From the NCBI GenBank assembly GCA_023014485.1, contig JAJOZX010002359.1:125001-189000 (forward strand): a stretch of DNA of 64,000 nt, given 5' to 3'. Below, piece after piece: positions 55,060-64,000 of the stretch. The DNA is from Bathynomus jamesi (Eukaryota > Arthropoda > Malacostraca > Isopoda > Cirolanidae). Made by a program: the position numbers and the translations under genes. Each line of letters opens with the position of its first letter. The first letter of the stretch is position 1. Below the pieces are notes generated by a model. The model did not search any database. It was not told the DNA's origin and was given only the letters and a program-made list of their open reading frames with translations.

Positions 55060-57109
55060 TGTCTTTTCCCTCTTTCTAACGGGTCGCCAGTGAATATCTT
55101 TGATGACTCGTGTTCAAGTAGTTCCTTATAAAGAAACTGAGTATCAAAATTTGTCCCGTTATTCGCAAGAATATACACAGTAAATTTTTTGAACTGATTC
55201 GATAGCTTAACAATATAGTCTACAAAGAGTTTCACGGGGGAGTCTCCTGCAGACATCTTAAATATGTTTCTCCGTTTACCACAATTACGACAATCATTAC
55301 ACTCAACGTTCGTGCATTCGTCACAAATGGTCTGACTTACGAGCATGTGTTTCTGGCTCCGTGTAGGTCTCTATGTCTTAGTATACAGTTGTACAAGGTT
55401 TATTTTTTTGTTTGGCTCCTTTCATATAAAATACATGCTTTACACCATCTGCTTTATATATTTCGTGGCATGGAGAGAGCAATGAATTTCATCGCATCTA
55501 TGCTTGAACGCACCCCCAATCATTCATTGTATGAAACATACCATTCGCAAATTCTTATTTTCTTGCACGTACCATTTGATTTATGGAAATTATAACCTAT
55601 ATTATTGAAAAACATGGGTCTACGTACATTACAATCTCTTTTCAGCATCATCTACCTGACTTTTGCATCTGGGGCTTTTACACTGTACACAAACCATTTA
55701 ATAATCCTTAAAATGTTTTAGCAGATCATCCATAAAATCAAGACAACTCTTACACAAATTGTGATGCCTTCCATACTTTCGACTTTTATCGTAACTCGCG
55801 GAAAGAGTTCTTATATTACGTATGGGAACGTACGTTGTTTCTGACAGTCCTAAAATAAGTAAAGGTTTTGTTCGGTCTCTTAGACTGCTTTTAAAAACAT
55901 ACAGTCCTACTAGCTGGATTCAGACCAAATACAACTATAAGTACTCACATCGTTCGTTCTACCTTTCTCAACTCTTCAGGGCTCATATCACAATGAAAAT
56001 TAAGCCCGCAATCTATGACTAGTTTACCTGGACGCTAAACAATCGTAGGCATCCAAATTTTATCAGCGGCAGTGTTTAATACGATAAACATGTGAGCCAA
56101 GATTATTGCTATAAAGTCACAATCTCGATCAAAATTAGTATATCTTTTGTGTATTTGGTAGCTATTAAAGTTAAGTGTATAAGGCGTGGCCATATGTCCC
56201 ACAACGCGGTAAACATGGTCTATATCGATTGTGAAGTTTTCCAAGTTAAACTCTGTACCGCTCTGCGTAGCTTGCGCGATACGCTTCAAAATGTAGTCCG
56301 TGTCATATACAGACAGCCTCCTATAGGGTATTACTATCCAACAATCATCTTTATCTCCATCATTTGCTCCGAGACCGAGGGCAAACCTTACTCTGGACTT
56401 TCGCCCCTCATTGTTCTGAATGGCAAACTCTACGATACTTTCAACTCCGCCGCAGTCCGTGTTCAATGCCGTTGTTATACACAACTTGCATATCGGCACT
56501 GACTGCGTAGCGGTTTCTAGTCAGCACTGGGGTGGAGGTGACGTTCCGCACCAGTTCGATTGATATGCCACCTTCTATAAGTTAAGGTAATGCTGACGAG
56601 GTGGTGGGTACAGCTGTAGGGGGTATTGAACTGGGATAAGTGGGGACACATTTATTCGGGATTGGTGCTACTGTAGGTGTTTTGCCGTAAGAAGTGGAGG
56701 GCCGAGGCTCTGCTACAATTTCAGAACTTACTGAGGGTCTAACAATCGGCACGTTTCTGGAGAGTTTTACACGCTTTATACCTGACGCCGAGGACGTTTC
56801 TGCTCCGCGTCTTTCATCCTCGAGCCTCCTTTTTTTTGGATTGGGTGGCATGGTAGATATCATTGATGTTGATGGTTCTGAAACGCTGACGGATGCGTGG
56901 TTGGGGGTTGGCGCACTGATGCAGTTTGGTGTCTTAATAATTACGTCATCATCGTGGTCAACATTTAGACACATGGTTGTTAAGGCCTGGTGATGTCATC
57001 ATTCATGGTTCTGAAGAAGTAGAAAATAATGTTAATGAATATAAGGCCTGCTGCTCGAAATTTTATTATATTTGGTAAAGGTAGCGTTTAAGAGTGTGCC
57101 GCGTTAGAG

Positions 57110-57874
57110 ATGGACTCTCTAGAAAAATTTAGGTTCGCGAGTCCTTTTACATGCATTATATCCGGCCCTACCAGGTTGTGTAAAACCGTATTTATGCTTA
57201 AAATCATTAAAGATAAAGTTAAGCTGTTCTCAAAACCTGTACATAAAGTTATATGGTGTTATTCGACATATCATCCCATTTTCAACGATTAGCAAGACAT
57301 TATTTTATTCCACAAAGGTGTTTATGATGTTAGCTCGATAAAGGGCGATGAACATACCCTTATTGTAATTGACAATCTCATGTTAGAAATGAATAAAACG
57401 TTCGCTGAAACATTTACAGTATTCTCCCACCATCTTAACATAACTGTATTCTTCATCAATCAAAACCTATTTTTCAAGAATAGATACCTGCGTAATGTAT
57501 TGCTAAACACGCAATATCTAGTCTTATTCATGCAGCCCAGAGATGTAGCGCAAATTGGGGCATTGGCCAATCAAATGTTCTCTAATCGGTGTAAGGAGTC
57601 TTTGGAAGTTTATAAAGAAGTTATAATTCAACGTTCCGGATATGTGGATTGTGACCTTGTATTCATGCAGCCCAGAGATGTAGCGCAAATTGGGGCATTG
57701 GCCAATCAAATGTTCTCTAATCGGTGTAAGGAGTCTTTGGAAGTTTATAAAGAAGTTATAATTCAACGTTCCGGATATGTGGATTGTGACCTTCACCAGC
57801 GAAACACGTTTAGAGTGCTTCTAAGAACGAATATATTCCCAAAGGAGACTGAGACGGTGTATATTACAGAATGA
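57110..57874 (+). pseudogene. Polinton packaging ATPase (A32/FtsK-like), one stop, duplicated segment
   Basis: Starts MDSLEKFRFASPFTCIISGP. The Walker A site reads GPTRLCKT instead of G-x-x-G-x-GKT, so it is degenerate. Walker B is LIVIDNLM, followed by FFINQNLFF and LVLFMQPRDVAQIGALANQM. TAG at 57290-57292 interrupts an otherwise continuous phase to 57874. A segment of 133 bp (57526-57658) is repeated at 57661-57793 with a 135-bp period, in frame, adding 45 residues. In virus-like Polintons this ATPase would package DNA into capsids. It lies divergently from PolB, 135 bp away. Confidence 0.88.
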
Positions 57875-57894
57875 CGAAGAGGTTAAGAAATACC

Positions 57895-58870
57895 GTGAAT
57901 TTATAAAAATCTATCACCGACTACCAAGCACTCTCTAACACCTGTTTATTAAAAATATTGACCCCCCCGACTTTTTAAATTGCATCTGTGAAATTTGTCT
58001 CAATATTATAAAATGCAATGTACCAATTAAACCCTTCCAGAAGTTCGCCTACGTCGTTAGAAGAACATAATACGGTCCCTCGCTCATAAAAGACAAACTG
58101 TGGGAAAGTAAAAGCGAATTATTATACAAAGAGGTGGATCACTCTCCCCCTAGTTTTAGTATAATGAAGAAAGTAGTCGTGTTCCGCACAAAGTGTATGC
58201 TTTTTCTACAAACTACAAAAAATCAGAAATGAGTTCTAGAACCCAGTAAAAGCAGGCTTAAAAGAATGGTAAGCGAATTGGGGACCTGCTAAACAGCGAA
58301 AGGCCTCGTGACGAGAAAAGAATTTTATACGAAGAAGCTCTTCAGAAGTTTCTTCAGGAGTGCGAAATTATAAAAAGCCTATGGACTTTTCCGTAGTTAT
58401 TAGACGTGGGGGTGATTCTGATCATGGTGAGACTTTAGACGAACAAAGAACAACGGGGTGAGTCCGCAACCCCTCGAACATGTATTAAAAAATAGTCTCC
58501 CTCATACATTGAGGAATAAAGGACTAAGTCTTTATAATCCATTGAGTGAGGACCCCATTATACATTGGTCTGATACTGGTGAGGTTATTGTTGAAGGGTC
58601 AAAGGTACAGGGTTCGAATAGTATTGACATCGTACATGATTTGGTGAGAAAGTGGGATAGACCCTCTCCGACAGGGTGGAGCCATATTAAATCGAGGTTA
58701 CAGCAAATAAACATCCCAAAAACATTGATAGGCAACCAGAACAGATTAAAAGACTTGGAGTAAGCAACGCGTGTGCCACAGCAGAGCATGCCTTCGCGTA
58801 CGGTGGTAACATCTCTGAAGAAGAAGAAGAGGCCAACCAGCAACTCACAACCGTCCCCACGAGCTTCTGA
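57895..58870 (+). pseudogene. Small Polinton protein remnants between ATPase and integrase
   Basis: Fragments include NSERPRDEKRILYEEALQKF then LQECEIIKSLW (about 58290-58390), like a Polinton protein of unknown role. An open frame at 58458-58763 reads SLYNPLSEDPIIHWSDTGEV, IVHDLVRKWDRPSPTGWSHI. A final ACATAEHAFAYGG, SEEEEEANQQL tail is shared with the sequence just before the integrase of copy 1 (near 6020-6095). Stops are frequent. Function unknown. Confidence 0.5.
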
Positions 58871-59584
58871 AATACGCAAATGACTAACATATTAAGAAAA
58901 CACTATTACGATATTTTTTATCCAACTTCTTACAGCGGTGTTCAAAGACTGTACAGAGGGGCCTATACTGAGGACAGAAAAAAAGATGTTGAGAGAATTT
59001 TTTGTGAGCAGGACACCTATAAACTTCATAAGCCAGTGAGAAGAAGGCTTAAAACTGCCAATACAATAGTCGCATCGATTTATTTTATATACGAAGCTGA
59101 TTTGACTGACATCCAAAGGTACTCAGCGCACAACGATGAGTACCGTTACATTCTATTTATAGTTGATGATATTTATGGCTAATACCTCTAAAAAATAAAT
59201 TGCCTGAAACAGTGGCTAAAGCTAAAAAAGCAATGATGTTAAAGGAAAACAGGATCCCAGGTTATTTCTGGACAGATTTAGAGAAATAATTTATAGGCCG
59301 AGCTTTTTAGAACATGTTGACAGAGTTTAATATCAGTTATTACACATCCAATTCTGTGCAAAATGCATCTTCAGCTGAAAGAGTGCAACGTACCAAAAAG
59401 GAACGCATGCATCGTTATTTTACTTATAAAAACACGAACAGATACAGACTTTCTGGAACAATTGGCATCATCCTACAACCATTCACACCACCCTATGATT
59501 GGCACATCCCCGAACGAGATTTTAAAAGAGAGGTACGCATACAAATCTTAGGCGAGAAAAAATAGGCGCAGAGAATCACCATGC

Positions 59585-61654
59585 CACTGGGGAATTTGTA
59601 TTTTAATATTTATTCAAAAAGTGTATAGAAGTTAGTAAAAATACTTCATAAAAATTATATTAGTGGCAGATTGGCATTTAAAGTATTCTTCTTAAAACTT
59701 CTTTGTCACTGATTTTCTCTTGTAATTTTCATTAGGAGCTTCTCGCATCAATGTCCAGCAGTAATCAGCTAACATTGCCGGAACCCACCTCCCTTGGTAG
59801 CGTTTCTCCATAGTAGCTATATGTTGGTGGAACCTTTCTCCATGCTCATCGCTTACGTCGCCGAGGTTTTCAGGGAAGAAATCTAAATGGGAGTGCAAGA
59901 AATGGATTTTTAGTGACATATTACATCCCAATAACCTATATGCTTCAATCATGTCCTGCACTATTTTTTCATAGTTAGTGGCTTTGATGTTCCCTAGAAA
60001 ATTTGTGACAACATTCTTCATGGCCTCCCATGCCACTTTTTCTTTTCCTCTCAAGGCATCATCAAACTTTTGATCTTTCATGAGCTCTCTGATTTGGGGA
60101 CCAACAAAGATCCCTTCTTTTATCTTTGCATCGCTAAGTCGTGAAAACTTTTTCTTCAAATATTTGAATGCCTCATCTTCCTTGTTCATTGCTTTGACAA
60201 AATTTTTCATGATGCCAAGTTTGATGTGAAGTGGCGGTAAGTATATTTTCTTGGGGTCAACTAAGGGTTCATGAGACACATTCTTCAGTCCTGGGATACA
60301 TTTTTGACGAAGTGGCCAATCCTTTACAAAATAATGCGAATCTCTGACTCTGCTGTCCCATTCACAAAGGAAGCAGCAGAACTTCGTATAACCGAGCTGC
60401 ATTCCCAGAAGAAGCGCGACGACTTTTAAATCCCCACATATATACAAACGAAACTGGTCATAATTAATCTGCTGGAGGATGAGTTTCATATTTTCGTAAG
60501 ATTCCTTCATGTGGACAGCGTGCCCTAGAGGAATGGAAGGGTATTTATTTCCATTGTGAAGTAGTACAACCTTGAGGCTTAGCTTCGAAGAGTCAATAAA
60601 TAAACGCCAATCTTCAGATTTGTGCTCATGACCGAGAGCTAACAGCTGTCCATTTACATTATTACAGTAGCATAAACCACCTGACGAGGAGAAATATTGC
60701 ATCAGATCTTTTTGGCGGTGCGGAACGCCGATATGCTTGTATCTTTTGCCAGCAAATTCCATTCACGTAACCTGGAGCCCAATAATTCCGCTTTTTTTTC
60801 GGAAGGTCCAAATCTCTCACGAGATCATTCAGCATAACCTGCGTTATCATACGTGGTTTATTTGATTCAGGTTGCTGAAAGTCTGTATCTTTAGTGTCAT
60901 CAATTTCCATTGGTTCAACTTCAGACTCTTCATCCAGTGTCCATGACTTTGGGGGAGTTGGAATTGGGTTATCATCGTCATGTAGTACTGGTCTCATGGC
61001 AGATGCAAGATTTGGGTATTGAATTTTATGTTTATTTTTGGCAGAGAATCCTGAAACGTTAGTCATTCAAAAATAGCAATCCATTAGGTGCAGAGGAAAT
61101 GCATGAGATATGAGGTGCCCAGGATTTGTCTTGGTCGCCTACCTTACATCCAAAATAAAGTTCGTAAGCCTTCTTCACGAGTGGGGTCATCGTCTTCCTC
61201 TGTGCCATTATGGTCAGTTCTCTACATACGTAGCAAAATGTATCTCTGGGATTAATACAGTTTTGATTCATGCTGGCGGAAAATTATTGAAATCACGGAA
61301 AACCTTTTGGAATGAAAAACCAATTTTTTCTACTATGAAAAATTTTAAAATTTGAGCAAAACTTGAAAAAAAATTCTTTCTTTTTATTAAAAATCTGTTT
61401 GTTTAAATAGCTATATTTTTTTAATGCAAAAAATACTATTAAATATAGTTAACCTGAAAAAAAAAGAAAGTAAAATTAAATTAGTACACTTAATTTTAAC
61501 TAATATTTTGGGAAAACTCTGAGTAAATGGAAATATTATTTTCTCGAAAACTATGGGTGATAGAAAAATTCTGAAACCATATTTGGAATCAGCATCAAAC
61601 GTTCTATAAGAAACACTAAATAGTTTTCAAGAAACAAAAATTTGTTCCCTAGTG
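59585..61654 (-). mobile_element. Unclassified element inserted in the integrase, about 2.07 kb
   Basis: Comparison with the uninterrupted integrase of copy 1 bounds the insertion. Its ends read CACTGGGGAATTTG and CAAATTTTTGTTCCCTAGTG, giving inverted termini CACTRGGGAA. No clean target duplication is visible, and about 25 bp of integrase seem lost. The gene within is on the minus strand (59692-61271). Confidence 0.65.
59692..61271 (-). pseudogene. Unclassified transposase-like family, copy 2
   Basis: The N-terminal frame 61271-61059 has TFCYVCRELTIMAQRKTMTP, then KKAYELYFGCKVGDQDKSWA. A deletion follows, and DCYF is followed by TGA. Next is MTNVSGFSAKNKHKIQYPNL, then the linker AMRPVLHDDDNPIPTPPKSW (61066-60800). 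A frameshift at about 60750 leads to a long open frame to 59692 (356 codons). Its order is SEDWRLFIDSSKLSLKVVLL, ICGDLKVVALLLGMQ, KFCCFLCEWDSRVRD, LPPLHIKLGIMKNFVKAMNK, KIKEGIFVGPQIRELM, LDFFPENLGDVSDEHGERFH and RYQGRWVPAMLADYCW. These are strongly conserved blocks of a family common in arthropod genomes. I know of no assigned superfamily. Cysteines suggest zinc binding, and D/D/E catalysis is inference. Confidence 0.75.
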
Positions 61655-61800
61655 TTATGTAAGACTGTCACGTTCGGGGAATAAATTTGCGAAAGGATTT
61701 GAGCAAGGATGATGGACTCAGGAGATTTTTGAAGTTAGATCTATGAGGGCTAAAGGCAAAGCAATGATGTATTACGTTCAAGATTCCGAGTTTTCACTTC

Positions 61801-62082
61801 AGTTTAGAGTGTTGGTGGGTGTGACAGAATTGGTACAGGTGTGACGCAGAACGAATTTATTGAAATTGTAAATGTATATGTCTTCGATCTTTCGCCCGAC
61901 TATTGCGCAAGTGTGAGCAGCAACTTAAATCCACAGCAAAATGGAAATACGGCATTAAGACACTAGTTCTGAAAGGCATTAGTCACACCTATTAGTGTAG
62001 TATTTTATCTAGAATCGGAAGCGTTGGTCGAAGTGAACCGCTTTAGGTCCGTCATAAGCCGAAGTCACACTTCGGGAGTGTT
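61801..62082 (+). pseudogene. Polinton major-capsid C-terminal remnant, copy 2
   Basis: Segments GTGVTQNEFIEIVNVYVFDL, SPDYCASVSSN, ISVVFYLESEALVEVNRFRS match the end of the capsid-like gene at 9500-9744. The 5' four fifths of the gene and the penton-like gene are absent, so the region from integrase to capsid is deleted. Confidence 0.65.
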
Positions 62083-62306
62083 ATGAATAAAGATTGCTTC
62101 ACACGAAACATATTTATGGGGACCCACGCAAAGGATAGAACGGTAAAACTTCCAATTATGAAAAACTGAGGCGCACTCATACTAAATATCGATTTGTCCG
62201 GAGGAAATGGTATTCATTGGTTTGCAGTGTATTTTAGTAAGCGGGAGTGTCTCTACTGCTACGATCCTCTAGGAATGCCGTTATGGCAATGTAATAATGA
62301 CTAATT
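62083..62306 (+). pseudogene. Polinton protease remnant, copy 2
   Basis: MNKDCFTRNIFMGTHAKDRT, then ALILNIDLSGGNGIHWFAVY with the catalytic His, and CYDPLGMPLWQ, as in 9746-10132. A TGA before GALI breaks it, and the C-terminal catalytic Cys region is missing. Confidence 0.75.
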
Positions 62307-64000
62307 AAAAATTAGAATGTTTTGGTTATAAGAAATTAAAAGAAGATAATAATATTAAATAAATGAAATTACGATAAATTATGGTTGTTTATATTGTAAT
62401 TATATTTAATTAGAATGTTTTGGTTATAAGTTTATTAAAATTATAATAAAATACTGGTTGGCAACCAGGAGTCGCCCCAAGCGGGACGAGAGAGAGGAAG
62501 TACCCTTCACTCATCGGCCCGCCTCGCGTTTACGAAGGCGTCCTTTCGTGTTAGAATGTAATTGTGAATTTAAATTCTTTTGTGTCTCTCTCGTCTTAAG
62601 TATTATAATTAAATTCCCCCTCGCATTACCCCGTTTAACTAAGTCTGTTACGGCAATAATAAAGTAGTAAAAAATGTAATGAAGATTGTAATTGACCCCA
62701 GTCTCCCTTTGCATTGTCTAACGGTTTTTCGACTCGGCCGGCTACCATGCAATTATATACAGTACAGCGAAAGCGAGTGAAATGCATGTAAAGAGAATGC
62801 TTAATGGTAGAAGAGAAATTGAATAACGAGTAGAAAGTAAAGTAAATAATGAATTATAATAATGAAGAAGTTAATCACGACATTTTTGGTGGCAAGCGGT
62901 GGATCTAAATTAGAATTACTACGGGGCTTTCCCACGGGCTAAATATTTCGATTAAAATTGTTGCTACCGGTATTATAGCTTATGCATTAATGAATATTCT
63001 GTTTTGTTTCGATTATTTAAATAGCAGGATGCAACGTGTATCCCATTTGCAAGTAAATTTCGTTTTCCATTCCTTAAAAATTCAATGTAAATGTAATTCA
63101 AAATGGCGTAATGGCGTTTCACTTTCAAAATTCTAAGAGTGTCTGTAATTTTCGCGCGCGGACAAATTTTGTTTTTTTCTTTTCGTTGGAATCTCGATTG
63201 TTTTCAAACCGACTCACGTTTGCCATTCTATGGAGTCGGACTCTGTCGCGACTCACTTTGAGTCTGAAATTTAATTTGAGAATCGTTTGTTTCTTCGCGC
63301 TGTTTTGTTTTCGTTCGGTCAGAGAGACATTTCAAAATTGAAAAATGCGGCCCGGTGACTCATTTATTTTCATATCTTTTCGTTCAACTTTTACTTCTGT
63401 CTTACAGCCTACCTTTTTGTGTTTACAGTCCTTTTTTTGGTGTTTACATTTTCTGAAATTAGTAATAATTGTGATGAAACTAATAATACTAATGATTAGG
63501 AAATAAATTTCACACTTAATTTATACAAATGAAATTATTTTAGTGTTTAAATACATTGTCACATGCATTTTGATACGGTAAGATTTTAAAAAGGTTGTGC
63601 GTAAATTTCGAACGCATATATATAGATATATAATAGAGCATTATAAGAGATTCAATGAGTAACAAAATTTTTCAGAATTTATTAGGTAGTTTTTGAGATT
63701 ATTCTTTGACTGGAAGTATATAATGGTAGGCTTATTTTATTGTTTAATTACAGGCTTTTAGGGCAAGGCCGAAAGTTAATTTTAAGTAGCGTTTCGCTTT
63801 ATAGGTTAAGCAAATTTTAAAGTGAACGTCGAAAAATAATCTTAAAGATACTAATTCATACTGGTTCAATTCGGACTGTTTAAGTTTATTACGCTTGCCG
63901 TATATGAATTGTGTGATACTTGAAAATAAGCTAAATTTGTTTAATTGAAATAGAGAAATTGTTTTGTAAATTTTCGATAAATTAATGTTTTTTATTTTTT
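62307..64000. other. No gene seen; possible LTR boundary at 62885
   Basis: No reading frame stands out. TTTTTGGTGGCAAGCGGTGG at about 62883-62902 resembles the junction between an LTR and a primer site of Gypsy elements, but only one side is in the window, so an LTR is not claimed. Confidence 0.3.

Larger units (their letters stand above)
51744..56974 (-). pseudogene. Polinton protein-primed DNA polymerase B, split by insertions
   Basis: Minus strand, N- to C-terminus. A disordered start carries a nuclear-localisation-like NPKKRRLEDERR (56974-56582). An N-terminal domain follows (56499-56035: VIPYRRLSVYDTDYILKRIA). Next are cysteine-rich remnants to 55350, then an exonuclease part (55346-55044: VDYIVKLSNQFKKFTVYILA, NNGTNFDTQFLYKELLEH). 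Polymerase motif A is DFDFCSLYLF, followed by KNNSYPVG (53983-53477). Motif B region LNSL-GKFAQNTG has TGA for the expected Trp (about 52480). Motif C is YADTDSVVF (52328-52029). The end lies near 51744. Insertions at 52586-53400, 53965-54145, 54427-54699 and 54861-55059 break it, and several frameshifts and stops remain elsewhere. Confidence 0.88.
58880..61800 (+). pseudogene. Polinton integrase, copy 2, split by a 2-kb insertion
   Basis: First part 58880-59182 (MTNILRKHYYDIFYPTSYSG, REQ-like CEQDTYKLHKPVRRRLKT, IVDDIYG near the first Asp). Second part 59314-59565 (ERVQRTKKERMHRYFTYKNT region with the Glu). The coding sequence then stops at about 59584. It resumes after the insertion at 61655 with YVRLSRS-like sequence, ERI-equivalent FEQG and a MMYYVQDSE block that matches copy 1 at 6830-6950. 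The chromodomain is not recovered. Several stops and shifts make it dead. It shares gene order with copy 1. Confidence 0.8.

Noticed and set aside
57524..57796. Minus-strand frame with repeated halves
   Set aside because: Antisense of the duplicated ATPase segment.
62455..62902. Possible 5' LTR and primer site of another Gypsy element
   Set aside because: Only TGGTGGCAAGCGGTGG is suggestive; no second LTR and no gag in the window.

Overview
The window is a stretch of animal nuclear DNA made almost entirely of transposable elements, with no operon structure, no rRNA or tRNA genes recognised and no CRISPR. AT-rich sequence, long (TA)n, (GA)n and (CA)n microsatellites, scattered TTAGG-like motifs (the arthropod telomere unit) and a mix of Polinton, hAT, Tc1/mariner, pogo/Tigger, piggyBac, Helitron, Gypsy-like and CR1-like elements suggest an arthropod, most likely a crustacean. 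The species is inference only.

Layout. 0-4.9 kb: foldback repeats, microsatellites, a Helitron fragment and a hAT MITE with perfect 8-bp target duplications. 4.9-10.1 kb: Polinton (Maverick) copy 1, internally deleted, with integrase plus chromodomain, two virion-protein-like genes, a major-capsid-like gene and an adenovirus-type protease. 10.1-19.1 kb: hAT, mariner, SINE and foldback elements and a nearly intact Tc1 element. 19.5-22.4 kb: a decayed copy of an unclassified transposase-like family, a LINE endonuclease fragment and a scrap of Polinton polymerase. 22.9-28.4 kb: two head-to-tail CR1-like LINEs bounded by (GA)n, one carrying a hAT MITE. 29.8-34.1 kb: a complete 4.2-kb hAT element with a three-exon ZMYM1-like transposase containing one nonsense codon. 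It sits inside what looks like a small secreted-peptide reading frame. 35-40 kb: a large palindrome, a pogo-like element and a LINE tail. 40.07-47.77 kb: a Gypsy-like LTR element with gag, protease-like and env-like remnants but no reverse transcriptase seen. 48.2-49 kb: a Tigger remnant and a SINE. 49.1-62.3 kb: Polinton copy 2, with uncharacterised minus-strand genes, a PolB split by insertions, a packaging ATPase, an integrase split by the second unclassified element, and capsid and protease tails. 62.3-64 kb: no gene seen.

Four observations stand out. (1) Six palindromes share a TTAACCTAACC core, but their outer arms differ by locus. (2) An unclassified transposase-like family is present twice, and both copies have UGA at the same cysteine position. 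(3) Both Polinton copies share unrecognised minus-strand genes. (4) A candidate 50-residue secreted peptide is split by the hAT insertion. The transposons work only as families: most copies are broken, and several are nested, which gives a relative order of insertion.
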